Below, piece after piece: positions 20,153 through 28,917 of a stretch of 64,000 nucleotides of DNA. Every line of letters begins with the position of its first letter. The stretch's first letter is position 1. The stretch lies in NCBI GenBank assembly GCA_029260755.1, contig JAJDCQ010000132.1:1-64000 (forward strand). Reading direction: 5' to 3'. A model generated the notes under the pieces. That model was not told the origin of the DNA and did no database searches. It was given only the letters and a program-made list of their open reading frames with translations. The position numbers and the translations under genes were made by a program. Source of the stretch: Planctomycetota bacterium (GTDB lineage: Bacteria; Planctomycetota; J058; JAJDCQ01).

Positions 20153-21597
20153 AGCTCCGCGTCTCACTCACAGTTGCCGCGGCCGCCGCCCTCCTCGTCG
20201 CCGCCGGCGTCGCCCGGGGCGACCCGTGCGGGATGGTGCCGCCGATCGTCCTCGACCCGGCGAACCCGGCCCTCACCCGGACCGGCGTCCAGACGACGTT
20301 CGTCTTCTACAAGGACGGGATCGAGGACATAGTCCTCCGGCCCGCGTTCAAGGGTCGCGTCCAGGAGTTCGGGATGCTCATCCCGTTCCCGAAGCCGCCG
20401 GCGATCCGCAAGATGCCCGACGACATCTTCGCCCACGTCGCCGCCGCGATCGACCCGCCCCCGGTCGACGCCTGGCTCGAGGTCGCCGAGGGCGAGAGCG
20501 ACGACGGCGGCGGCGGCGGCGAGATGACCCTCGGCGAAGATCAGGTCCGCGTCCTCCGGGAGGAGGCCGTCGGGATGTACCAGGTCGCCGTCCTCGAGGC
20601 CGGCAGCGCCAAGGCGCTCGACCGCTGGATGAGCGCCCACGGGTACATCTACCCGAAGGGAATGGACGCTCCGTGCGGCGACTACGTCGCGGCGGGGTGG
20701 TGCTTCGTCGCCGTCAAGGCGAAGGTCGGCCGGAAGGCCGGCGTCGCGCCGCGACCCGGGATGCGGGCGGCCGACCCCGAGCACACCTCGCCGTTCGACG
20801 GCGCGGTCCAGGCGATGGGCTTCCGCTTCCGGGTCGAGAAGCCGGTCGTCCCGATGCGGTTGTCGGCCTTCAACGCCGGCGAGCTCGACAACCTCGTCTA
20901 TGTCCTCGCCGACTCGGCGATGCGCTTCGACGAGCTGCCCGCGGAGATGGTCGAGCGGACGCTCACCGGCGAGAGGCTGCTCGCCCACGTCACCGACCCG
21001 CTCCCGATCGCCGACTGGCGCAAGAGTTACGGCGAGGAGTGGCTCGAACAGCTCGATGAGAAGGAGCGGAAGCGGATCGAGGAGAGCTGGAAGCGCGAGC
21101 TCGAGCGGGTCGAGACGAGTGACTGGATGAAGCAGATGCGACAGCCCGGGCCGGTCAACGGCAAGGCGCGCCTCCTCTTCGCCGACGACCTCCTCGCCGC
21201 CCGCGAGGGGCGCCTCGCCCACCCCTACGAGGAGCGCGAGAAGACCCTCCTGGCCGTCGGCGAGGCGTTTGGCCTGCGCGGCCCCGCGATCGACGCGCTC
21301 CACGCCCAGGCGATCGAGGCCGAGCGAACCGCGGCGATCGAGGGCGTCCTCTCGGACCTGAAGGGGATGACGATGACCGTCATCCGCGGCGACTTCCCCC
21401 GCGACGTCATCGCGAAGAAGAACCTCCACCTCGTCGCGCACGCCGGCGCGCCCGGCGGGAAGAAGCACGGCATGGCCGCCCCCGAGCCCTCGGGGAGCGA
21501 GAACGCCGGCCACGTCCGGTTCGCGGCGATCCTGGCGGTCGCGGCGATGGTGATCGGCTTCGGGCTACGGCTCGCATCCGGGGAGAGCATTCGATGA
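20149..21597 (+). CDS. DUF2330 protein, paralogue 3
   Basis: A 482-residue protein with the same plan: signal peptide (VAAAAALLVAAGVARGDPCG), DUF2330 core and C-terminal helix (FAAILAVAAMVIGFGLRLAS). Its variable linker (about 117-140) is acidic and glycine-rich (ESDDGGGGGEM). Close to paralogues 2 and 4 over the core, it shares the long identical blocks NGKARLLFADDLLAAREGRL and GMTMTVIRGDFPRDVIAKK. ATGA overlaps at both ends fix the start and indicate strict translational coupling within the array. Confidence 0.9.
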   Translation: MKLRVSLTVAAAAALLVAAGVARGDPCGMVPPIVLDPANPALTRTGVQTTFVFYKDGIEDIVLRPAFKGRVQEFGMLIPFPKPPAIRKMPDDIFAHVAAAIDPPPVDAWLEVAEGESDDGGGGGEMTLGEDQVRVLREEAVGMYQVAVLEAGSAKALDRWMSAHGYIYPKGMDAPCGDYVAAGWCFVAVKAKVGRKAGVAPRPGMRAADPEHTSPFDGAVQAMGFRFRVEKPVVPMRLSAFNAGELDNLVYVLADSAMRFDELPAEMVERTLTGERLLAHVTDPLPIADWRKSYGEEWLEQLDEKERKRIEESWKRELERVETSDWMKQMRQPGPVNGKARLLFADDLLAAREGRLAHPYEEREKTLLAVGEAFGLRGPAIDALHAQAIEAERTAAIEGVLSDLKGMTMTVIRGDFPRDVIAKKNLHLVAHAGAPGGKKHGMAAPEPSGSENAGHVRFAAILAVAAMVIGFGLRLASGESIR

Positions 21598-23066
21598 AGC
21601 TCCGCGTCTCGTTGACGGCCGCCGCGGCCGCCGCCCTCCTCGTCGCCACCGGCGTCGCCCGGGGCGACCCGTGCGGGATGGTGCCGCCGATCGTCCTCGA
21701 TCCGGCGAACCCGGCCCTCACCCGGACCGGCGTCCAGACGACGTTCGTCTTCTTCAAGGACGGGATCGAGGACATCGTCCTCCGCCCGGCCTTCAAGGGG
21801 AGCGTCCAGGAGTTCGGGATGCTCATCCCGTTCCCCGATCCGCCGGCGATCCGCAAGATGCCCGACGACATCTTCACCCACGTGAAGCACGCGATCGACC
21901 CGCCGAAGATCAACCCGGTGCCGATGCCCATGCCCAAGAGCTCGGCGCGCCAGGGCGCCGGCGGCGGCAGCGGCGGAATGCGGCTCGGCCGGGAAGAGGT
22001 CCGCGTCCTCCGGGAGGAGGCCGTCGGGATGTACCAGGTCGCCGTCCTCGAGGCCGGCAGCGCCGGCGCCCTCGACAAGTGGATGAGCCAGCACGGCTAC
22101 ATCTACCCGAAGGGGATGGACGAGCCCTGCGAGGACTACGTCGAGGCCGGCTGGTGCTTCGTCGCCGTCAAGGCCAGGGTCGGCCGGAAGAAGGGCGTCA
22201 TGCCGCACCCGGGCATGCGCGAGGCCGACCCGAAGCACGACGCCCCCTTTGACGGAGCGGTGCAGGCGATGGGCTTCCGCTTCCGCGTCGAGAAGCCGGT
22301 CGTCCCGATGCGCCTCTCGGCCTTCAACGCCGGCGAGCTCGACAACCTCGTCTACGTCCTCGCCGACTCGGCCATGCGCTTCGATGAGTTGCCCGCGACG
22401 ATGGTCGAGCGGACGCTGTCCGGCGAGAAGCTCCTCTCCCACGTCACCGACCCGCTCCCCTTCGTCGACTGGCAGGACGCCTACCGCTGGCGCTACGGCA
22501 CCCGCGAGCAGATCGCGAAGCTCTCGGCCGAGGAGCGGAAGAAGATCGAGGCCGACTACGCGAAGCTCTGCGCGAGCGAGGCGAAGAACGACTGGATGCA
22601 GCGGCGCCGCGACCCGACCTCCAGCAACGGAAAGGCGAAGCTGCTCTTCGCCGACGACATCCTCGCGGCGCGCGAGGGGCGCCTCGACCACCCGCACGAG
22701 GCGCGCGAGAAGGAGCTCCTCGCCGTCGGCGAGGCGCTCGGCCTTCGCGGAGCGAAGATCGACGCCCTCCACGAGGCGGCGATCGCCTCGGAGCGTGCGG
22801 CCGGGCTGGGCGCGATCCTCGATGAGCTGAAGGGGATGACGATGACGGTCATCCGGGGCGACTTCCCCCGCGACGTCATCGCGAAGAAGAACCTCCACCT
22901 CGTCGCCCACGCCGGCGCGCCGGGCGGGAAGAAGCACGGGATGGCGGCCCCCGAGTCGCCGACCGACGACGGCTCGAGCAACGTGCGGTTCGCGGCGATC
23001 CTGGCCGCGACGGCGATGACGCTCGGCTTCGGGCTGCGGCTCGCGGCCGGGGAGGGGATCCGATGA
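21594..23066 (+). CDS. DUF2330 protein, paralogue 4
   Basis: A 490-residue protein. The signal peptide and first 60 residues are almost the same as paralogue 3, also at the DNA level, which points to recent duplication or gene conversion. The variable linker (about 110-135) is Met/Pro-rich then Gly-rich (NPVPMPMPKSS...GAGGGSGG). A second variable zone (about 290-335) is longer than in paralogue 3 and contains WQDAYRWRYGTREQIAKL. Conserved cysteines and the C-terminal helix (AATAMTLGFGLRLAAGE) are kept. ATGA overlap at both ends. Confidence 0.9.
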   Translation: MKLRVSLTAAAAAALLVATGVARGDPCGMVPPIVLDPANPALTRTGVQTTFVFFKDGIEDIVLRPAFKGSVQEFGMLIPFPDPPAIRKMPDDIFTHVKHAIDPPKINPVPMPMPKSSARQGAGGGSGGMRLGREEVRVLREEAVGMYQVAVLEAGSAGALDKWMSQHGYIYPKGMDEPCEDYVEAGWCFVAVKARVGRKKGVMPHPGMREADPKHDAPFDGAVQAMGFRFRVEKPVVPMRLSAFNAGELDNLVYVLADSAMRFDELPATMVERTLSGEKLLSHVTDPLPFVDWQDAYRWRYGTREQIAKLSAEERKKIEADYAKLCASEAKNDWMQRRRDPTSSNGKAKLLFADDILAAREGRLDHPHEAREKELLAVGEALGLRGAKIDALHEAAIASERAAGLGAILDELKGMTMTVIRGDFPRDVIAKKNLHLVAHAGAPGGKKHGMAAPESPTDDGSSNVRFAAILAATAMTLGFGLRLAAGEGIR

Positions 23067-24511
23067 AGACGCGCCTCTCGATCGTCGCGGCGCTCGCGAC
23101 CGCGCTGGCGGCGACGGCGACCTTCGCCCGGGCCGATCCGTGCGGGATGGTGCCGCCGATCGTCCTCGACCCGAGCAACCCCGCCCTCACGCGGACCGGA
23201 GTCCAGACGACGTTCGTCTTCTACCGGAACGGGATCGAGGACATAGTCCTTCGTCCGGCGTTCAAGGGGAGCGTCCAGGAGTTCGGGATGCTCATCCCGT
23301 TCCCCGACCCGCCCGCCATCCGCAAGGCGCCCGACGACGTCTTCGCCCACCTGAAGCACGCCGTCGATCCACCGCGCATCAACCCGATGCCGCCGCCGCC
23401 GGGCGCCGCGATGCCGCAAGGCGGGATGGTCCTGAAGGGCGGAGTCGACCGGGACTCCGTCCGCGTGCTCCGGGAGGAGGCCGTCGGGATGTACCAGGTC
23501 GCCGTCCTCGAGGCCGGCAGCGCCAAGGCGCTCGACCGCTGGATGACCCAGCACGGCTACGTCTACCCCGAGGGGATGGACGCGCCGTGCGAGGACTACG
23601 TGACGGCCGGCTGGTGCTTCGTCGCCGTCAAGGCCAAGGTCGGTCGAAAGAGCGGCGTCGAGCCGCGGCCCGGCATGCGCGAGACCGACCCGAGCCACGC
23701 CTCGGCGTTCGAGGGCGCCGTCCAGGCGATGGGCTTCCGCTTCCGGACGAAGAAGCCGGTCGTTCCGATGCGTCTCTCCGCCTTCAACGCCGGGGCGCTC
23801 GACAACCTCGTCTACGTGCTCGCCGACTCGGCCATGCGCTTCGATGAGCTGCCCGCGACGATGGTCGAGCGGACGCTCACCGGTGAGAAGCTCCTCTCCC
23901 ACGTCACCGACCCGCTCCCGTTCATGACGTGGCAGGAGGCCTACGGCTGGGACGACGCGCGCGTCGCCGCCCTCGACGCTGGTCGCCGAAAGCAGATCGT
24001 CGAGGACTACGCGCGAAACGTGAAGAGCGCCGAGAAGTGGATGGAGGGGCAGCGCGACCCGACCTCGAAGAACGGCAAGGCGAAGCTCCTGTTCGCCGAC
24101 GACCTCCTCGCCGCCCGCGAGAGCCGGCTGTCTCACCCGTACGAGGAGCGCGAGAAGGAGCTCCTCGCCGTCGGCGAGGCGCTCGGCCTCCGCGGCGGGC
24201 AGATCGACGCGGCCCACGCCGCGGCGATCGAGAAGGAGCGGGCCGCCGCCCTCGAGGGCGTCCTCGCCGAGCTGAAGGGAATGACGATGACCGTCATCCG
24301 GGGCGACTTTCCTCGCGACGTCATCGCGAAGAAGAACCTCCACCTCGTCGCGCACGCCGGCGCGCCCGGCGGGAAGAGGCACGGCATGGCCGTCCCCGAG
24401 CCCGCGGGGAGCGAGAACGCCGGCCACGTGCGGTTCGCGGCGATCCTGGCGGTCGCGGCGATGGTGATCGGCTTCGGGCTACGGATCGCCTCCGGGGAGA
24501 GCATCCGATGA
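23063..24511 (+). CDS. DUF2330 protein, paralogue 5
   Basis: A 482-residue protein. The signal peptide (SIVAALATALAATATFARAD) differs from its neighbours, while the C-terminal helix and tail match paralogue 3 almost exactly, a mosaic pattern. The variable linker (about 112-135) is proline-rich (NPMPPPPGAAMPQGG). The core has PDDVFAHLKHAVDPPRI and the Cys motif APCEDYVTAGWCF. The family block FRTKKPVVPMRLSAFNAG is shared with paralogue 6 rather than with 2-4. ATGA overlap at both ends. Confidence 0.9.
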   Translation: MKTRLSIVAALATALAATATFARADPCGMVPPIVLDPSNPALTRTGVQTTFVFYRNGIEDIVLRPAFKGSVQEFGMLIPFPDPPAIRKAPDDVFAHLKHAVDPPRINPMPPPPGAAMPQGGMVLKGGVDRDSVRVLREEAVGMYQVAVLEAGSAKALDRWMTQHGYVYPEGMDAPCEDYVTAGWCFVAVKAKVGRKSGVEPRPGMRETDPSHASAFEGAVQAMGFRFRTKKPVVPMRLSAFNAGALDNLVYVLADSAMRFDELPATMVERTLTGEKLLSHVTDPLPFMTWQEAYGWDDARVAALDAGRRKQIVEDYARNVKSAEKWMEGQRDPTSKNGKAKLLFADDLLAARESRLSHPYEEREKELLAVGEALGLRGGQIDAAHAAAIEKERAAALEGVLAELKGMTMTVIRGDFPRDVIAKKNLHLVAHAGAPGGKRHGMAVPEPAGSENAGHVRFAAILAVAAMVIGFGLRIASGESIR

Positions 24512-26016
24512 AGCTCCGCGTCTCGTTCACGGCCGCGGCGGCCGCCGCCCTCCTCGTCGCGACCGGCATCGCCCGGGGCGACCCGTGCGGCATGGTGCCG
24601 CCGATCGTCCTCGATCCGAGCAACCCCGCCCTCACCCGGACCGGCGTCCAGACGACGTTCGTCTTCTACAAGAACGGGATCGAGGACATCGTCCTCCGCC
24701 CCGCCTTCATCGGGAGCGTCCAGGAGTTCGGGATGCTCATTCCGTTCCCCGAGCCGCCCGCCATCCGCAAGGCGCCCGACGATGTCTTCACCCACGTGAA
24801 GCTCGCGATCGACCCGCCACGGATCAACCCGATGCCGGCGCCTCCGACGACCGGCGCGGCGGCCCCGACCGACGGCGCCGCGGCCGTCGAGCGCGGGCCC
24901 GGCACGGACACGGTCCGCCTCCTTCGGGAGGAGGCGGTCGGGATGTACCAGGTCGCCGTCCTCGAGGCCGGCAGCGCCAAGGCGCTCGATCGCTGGATGA
25001 CCCAGCACGGCTACGTCTACCCCGAGGGCATGGACGCCCCGTGCGAGGACTACGTGAAGGCCGGCTGGTGCTTCGTCGCCGTCAAGGCCAAGGTCGGTCG
25101 GAAGGGCGGCGTCACGCCGCGGCCCGGCATGCGCGAGACCGACTCGAGCCACGCCTCGGCGTTCGAGGGCGCCGTCCAGGCGATGGGCTTCCGCTTCCGG
25201 ACGAAGAAGCCGGTCGTCCCGATGCGGCTCTCGGCGTTCAACGGCGGGAAGCTCGACAACCTCGTCTACGTGCTCGCCGACTCCGCCATGCGTTTCGATG
25301 AGTTGCCCGCGACGATGGTCGAGCGGACCCTGTCGGGCGAGAAGCTGCTCTCTCACGTCACCGACCCGCTCCCGTTCGTCGAGTGGCAGGACGCCCACCG
25401 CTGGAGCTACGGCACCCGCGAGCAGATCGCGAAGCTCCCCGCGGAGCAGCAGAAGAGCCTCGAGGCCGACTACGCGAAGGTCTGCGAGCGTGCGGCGAAG
25501 GACGAGTGGACGAAGCGGCGCCGCGACCCGACGCCGAAGAACGGCAAGGCGAAGCTCCTGTTCGCCGACGACCTCCTCGCCGCCGGCGAGGGGCGCCTCT
25601 CCCACCCGCACGAGGAGCGCGAGAAGGAGCTCCTCGCGGTCGGCGAGGCGCTCGGCCTCCGCGGCCCGCTGATCGACGCCGCCCACGCCGCGGCGATCGA
25701 GACCGAGCGGATGGCGGCCCTCGAGGGCGTCCTCGATGAACTGAAGGGGATGACGATGACCGTCATCCGGGGAGACTTCCCTCGCGATGTCATCGCGAAG
25801 AAGAACCTCCACCTGGTCGCCCACGCGACCACACCGTCCGAAACTCCGAGGCACGGGCTCGGCACGCCGCCGAGCCCGGCCGGCGAACGGCACGGGTCGG
25901 TCGCGCCGTCGACCGAGGAGAATCAGGGCCTCGTCCGCTTCGCCGCGATCCTGGCCGCCGTCTCGATCGTGGTGGGCTTCGGGCTCCGCTTCGCTGCCGG
26001 GGAGGGCATCCGATGA
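24508..26016 (+). CDS. DUF2330 protein, paralogue 6
   Basis: The longest simple copy, 502 residues. The signal peptide resembles paralogues 3 and 4 (TAAAAAALLVATGIARGDPCG). The variable linker (about 112-140) is Ala/Pro/Thr-rich. The stalk between the last core motif and the C-terminal helix is extended by about 25 residues of Pro/Ser/Glu/Gly. The helix (FAAILAAVSIVVGFGLRFAA) and tail GEGIR follow. Start ATG 24508 overlaps the preceding stop (ATGA); a much longer upstream frame is an out-of-frame shadow of paralogue 5. Confidence 0.9.
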   Translation: MKLRVSFTAAAAAALLVATGIARGDPCGMVPPIVLDPSNPALTRTGVQTTFVFYKNGIEDIVLRPAFIGSVQEFGMLIPFPEPPAIRKAPDDVFTHVKLAIDPPRINPMPAPPTTGAAAPTDGAAAVERGPGTDTVRLLREEAVGMYQVAVLEAGSAKALDRWMTQHGYVYPEGMDAPCEDYVKAGWCFVAVKAKVGRKGGVTPRPGMRETDSSHASAFEGAVQAMGFRFRTKKPVVPMRLSAFNGGKLDNLVYVLADSAMRFDELPATMVERTLSGEKLLSHVTDPLPFVEWQDAHRWSYGTREQIAKLPAEQQKSLEADYAKVCERAAKDEWTKRRRDPTPKNGKAKLLFADDLLAAGEGRLSHPHEEREKELLAVGEALGLRGPLIDAAHAAAIETERMAALEGVLDELKGMTMTVIRGDFPRDVIAKKNLHLVAHATTPSETPRHGLGTPPSPAGERHGSVAPSTEENQGLVRFAAILAAVSIVVGFGLRFAAGEGIR

Positions 26017-27470
26017 GACTCCAGATCCAGCTCGCCGTCGTCACCGTCGCCGCGCTGCTCGTCGCCGCGGGCGTCGCCCGGGGCGACCCCTGCGGCATGG
26101 TCCCGCCGATCGCCCTCGACCCGAGCAACCCGGCGCTGACCCGCGTCGGCGTGCAGACGACGTTCGTGTTCGTGAAGGACGGAATCGAGGACATAGTCCT
26201 CCGGCCCGCGTTCAAGGGTCGCGTCCAGGAGTTCGGGATGCTCATCCCTTTCCCCGAGCCGCCCGCCATCCGCAAGGTGCCCGACGACGTCTTCATCCAG
26301 GTGGCGAACGCGATCGACCCGCCGACGATCACGCCCTACCCTCCGCGGCCGAAGGGCATGACGCGCCGATTCCGGGGGCGCGACGAGAGCGGCGGGCTCG
26401 AGCTGAAGAAGAAGGACGTCCGCGTCCTCCGCGAGGAGGCCGTCGGGATGTACCAGGTCGCCGTCCTCGAGGCCGGCAGCGCCGACGCCCTCGACCGCTG
26501 GATGAGCCAGCACGGCTACGTCTACCCCAAGGGGATGGACGTCCCGTGCGAGGACTACGTGAAGGCCGGCTGGTGCTTCGTCGCCGTCAAGGCGAAGGTC
26601 GGCGCCAAGAAGGGCGTCGAGCCTCGCCCCGGGATGCGCGAGGCCGACCCGAAGACCGCCGACCCGTTCGAGGGCGCCGTGCAGGCGATGGGCTTCCGGT
26701 TCCGGACGAAGCAGCCGGTCGTCCCGATGCGGCTCTCGGCCTTCAACGGAGGCAAGCTCGACAACCGGGTCTACGTCCTCGCCGACGAGGCCATGCGCTT
26801 CGCCGAGCTGCCCGCCGCGATGGTGGAGCGGACCCTCTCGGGAGAGGAGCTGCTCGCCCACGTCACCGACCCGCTGCCGTTCACGCCGTGGTGGGAGGAC
26901 CACGGCTACGCGAACGAGGCCGACGCGGCGAAGCGGCTCCCGAAGGAGCAGTACGAGGTGAACGAGAAGCGTCACCAGCAGATGTGCGCGCAGGCCGAGA
27001 AGGACGAGTGGGTCCGCCAGCGTCGCGACCCGACGCCGAAGAACGGCAAGGCAAAGCTCCTCTTCGCCGATGACCTCCTCGCCGCCCGCGAGGGCCGCCT
27101 CGCCCACGCCTACGAGGAGCGCGAGAAGGAGCTCCTCGCCATCGGCGAGGCGTTCGGGCTCCGCGGCGCGAACATCGACGCGGTCCACGCCGCGGTCATC
27201 GCCGAGGAGCGAACGGCCGCCCTCGCCGGAGCGCTCGATGGGCTGAAGGGGATGACGATGACGGTCATCCGCGGGGACTTCCCGAAGGCGATCATCGCCG
27301 AGAAGAACCTCCACCTCGTCGCGCACGCCGAGACGCCCGGGAAGAAGCACGGGATGCTGCCGTCGGAGGAAGACGGGGAGGGCGGAGGCCGGATCGGCTT
27401 CGGCGCCTTCCTCGCGGTGCTGGGTCTGGTCGCGCTGACGGGCCTCGGCGTCCGCCGGGCGGCCGCCTGA
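26013..27470 (+). CDS. DUF2330 protein, paralogue 7 (end of array)
   Basis: A 485-residue protein and the most divergent of the tandem copies: signal QLAVVTVAALLVAAGVARGD, VFVKDGIEDIVLRPAFKG, and a linker rich in Pro/Arg/Lys (TITPYPPRPKGMTRRFRG) in place of the neutral or acidic linkers of the others. The end is also different: the helix (GFGAFLAVLGLVALTGLGV) is followed by RRAAA. All three conserved cysteines are present (DPCGM, VPCEDYVKAGWCF). No gene follows on this strand; a 9-base-periodic repeat element lies downstream. Confidence 0.9.
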   Translation: MRLQIQLAVVTVAALLVAAGVARGDPCGMVPPIALDPSNPALTRVGVQTTFVFVKDGIEDIVLRPAFKGRVQEFGMLIPFPEPPAIRKVPDDVFIQVANAIDPPTITPYPPRPKGMTRRFRGRDESGGLELKKKDVRVLREEAVGMYQVAVLEAGSADALDRWMSQHGYVYPKGMDVPCEDYVKAGWCFVAVKAKVGAKKGVEPRPGMREADPKTADPFEGAVQAMGFRFRTKQPVVPMRLSAFNGGKLDNRVYVLADEAMRFAELPAAMVERTLSGEELLAHVTDPLPFTPWWEDHGYANEADAAKRLPKEQYEVNEKRHQQMCAQAEKDEWVRQRRDPTPKNGKAKLLFADDLLAAREGRLAHAYEEREKELLAIGEAFGLRGANIDAVHAAVIAEERTAALAGALDGLKGMTMTVIRGDFPKAIIAEKNLHLVAHAETPGKKHGMLPSEEDGEGGGRIGFGAFLAVLGLVALTGLGVRRAAA

Positions 27471-27518
27471 TCAGCCCCGTTCGCTCGCGTACGGCATCGC
27501 ACTCGGCGCCGACTGGAG

Positions 27519-27620
27519 CAGTCCGCGCAATCCGCGTCATCCGCGGTTTCGTCCCTACGCCGCGAAACGAGTGGAACCGCGGATTGCGCGGATTGGCGCG
27601 GATTGCGAGCTGCAAGCTCG
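27519..27620. repeat. 9-base-periodic inverted repeat element (ATCCGCG type)
   Basis: The left arm (27519-27548) has three ATCCGCG-like units at 9-base steps. The right arm (27575-27605) is its imperfect inverse (CGCGGATT units). GTTTCG and CGAAAC pair inside, and a separate perfect hairpin CGAGCT-GCA-AGCTCG follows at 27606-27620. It lies between the convergent ends of the DUF2330 array and the SAF-domain gene. It may act as a two-way terminator, but no T-run is seen. Confidence 0.7.
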
Positions 27621-27656
27621 GGAGACCATTGCCGGCGCAGCCCCTCGCTGATCCCG

Positions 27657-28112
27657 TCAGTCGCCAGCGCCCGACGGGTCCGTTCCGATCGTCGGATTGT
27701 CCTCCGCCGTCGCCCGGCCCCCGAAGAGCTCCGGCTTGATCGCCTGACCCTTCGCGACCGGCTCCTTCAGGATGCGGCCCGTCCAGTACTCGATGTCGTC
27801 GCGCCGCAACACATCGGGGACCGAGTCGAGGAACGACTTGTCGACCGGCTTCGCCTCGATGTCGCTCTCGTCGAAGACCTCGCCCTTGGGGAGGTCTCGG
27901 GCGGCGACGATCAGGACGACGAGGTTCTCGTCGGCGAGCTCCTCGGACGGCCGGTCCATCCCTCGGAAGACGATGATGAGGAAGCCGATCAGGACGCCCA
28001 TGAAGAGGGCCATCCCCGCGATGACGAGGGCCGGCTTGCTCCAGGACTCCTCGGTCTCCGCCGGCGTGAGGACGCTCTCAGGGACGGGCTCGCTGGGGGC
28101 GGGGTCAGCCAT
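27657..28112 (-). CDS. Single-pass membrane protein with SAF-like domain
   Basis: A 151-residue protein. After a polar N-terminus a membrane helix (about 27-50, ALVIAGMALFMGVLIGFLIIVF) leads to an SAF-like domain (about 65-128). It has the signature VAARDLPKGEVFDESDIEAKPV ending in GRILKEPVAKGQAIKPELF, as in the N-terminal part of CpaB/RcpC pilus assembly proteins and related sugar-binding folds. No pilus genes are nearby, so a pilus role is not supported. The tail is disordered. It is divergent from the site-2 protease gene, and the gap of 79 bases must hold both promoters. Confidence 0.75.
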   Translation of the reverse strand: MADPAPSEPVPESVLTPAETEESWSKPALVIAGMALFMGVLIGFLIIVFRGMDRPSEELADENLVVLIVAARDLPKGEVFDESDIEAKPVDKSFLDSVPDVLRRDDIEYWTGRILKEPVAKGQAIKPELFGGRATAEDNPTIGTDPSGAGD

Positions 28113-28175
28113 GGCCTTCGCACTCTAGCACGCTCGAACCGGCTCGACGAGGGCCTCCTGGCGCCGCCGGTTTGG

Positions 28176-28181
28176 TAGACT
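28176..28181 (+). promoter_or_regulatory. -10-like box TAGACT close to a start codon
   Basis: TAGACT ends 10 bases before the ATG at 28192, which has no ribosome site, so the mRNA leader would be about 4 bases or none. No convincing -35 is seen. Confidence 0.35.
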
Positions 28182-28191
28182 CGTCCCCGCG

Positions 28192-28917
28192 ATGGACCCC
28201 AAGCTCCTGTGGCTCGGCCTCATCTGGTTCGGCGTCTTCGTCCTCTCGACGACGCTCCACGAGGCGGCGCACGCCCTCGTGGCGTGGCGACTCGGCGATG
28301 ACACCGCCTACCGCGGCGGCCAGGTCAGCCTGAACCCGATCCCCCACATCCGGCGCGAGCCGATCGGGATGGTCGTGGTCCCGATCCTGAGCTTCTTCCT
28401 CAATCGCGGCGGGTGGATGATCGGCTGGGCGAGCGCCCCCTACGATGCGAGCTGGGCGGCCCGCCACCCGCGCCGGGCCGCGTGGATGGCGCTCGCCGGC
28501 CCGACGGCGAACCTCCTCCTCGTGATCGTCGCCGCGATCGGGATCCGGATCGGCCTCGCGACCGAGGCGTTCGTCCCGCCGCTCGATCCCGACTTCACCC
28601 ATGTGACCGAGGCGACGGGCGGCGGGCTCGGCGCGACCCTGGCGTTGCTCCTCTCGGTCACCTTCTCGCTCAACCTCGTCCTCTGCGTGTTCAACCTCCT
28701 CCCGCTTCCGCCGCTCGACGGCGCCGGCGCCCTCCCGCTCATCCTCCCCCGCGAGGAGCAGGCGGTGCGGTGGCTCCACTTCTCGAACAACCCGACGTTC
28801 GCGATGATCGGCCTCGTCCTCGCCTGGACGTTCTTCGGGACGCTGTTCCGGCCGGTCTACATCGCCGCGCTCAACGCGCTCTACGCCGGAATCGAGAGCT
28901 ACTCCTACGGTTTCTGA
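28192..28917 (+). CDS. Site-2 protease family (M50) intramembrane zinc metallopeptidase
   Basis: A 241-residue protein. The zinc site HEAAH (in TLHEAAHALVAW) lies in the first helix pair near residue 24. The third ligand motif is NLLPLPPLDGAGAL near 165, matching the family's N-x-x-P-x-P-x-x-DG pattern. Four to six hydrophobic segments are present, with no PDZ or CBS domain, so it belongs to the compact class. Such enzymes cleave membrane-anchored regulators, including anti-sigma factors; several of those are encoded in this window, but no direct link can be shown. Its last 13 bases overlap the convergent sigma-54 activator gene. Confidence 0.9.
   Translation: MDPKLLWLGLIWFGVFVLSTTLHEAAHALVAWRLGDDTAYRGGQVSLNPIPHIRREPIGMVVVPILSFFLNRGGWMIGWASAPYDASWAARHPRRAAWMALAGPTANLLLVIVAAIGIRIGLATEAFVPPLDPDFTHVTEATGGGLGATLALLLSVTFSLNLVLCVFNLLPLPPLDGAGALPLILPREEQAVRWLHFSNNPTFAMIGLVLAWTFFGTLFRPVYIAALNALYAGIESYSYGF

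Noticed and set aside
18671..27470. Regular spacing of near-identical DNA as a possible CRISPR or satellite array
   Set aside because: The repeat unit is about 1.5 kb of coding sequence; it is a gene array.
27657..28112. CpaB pilus assembly protein
   Set aside because: Only the SAF-like part matches; there are no Flp/Tad pilus genes nearby and the protein is short.
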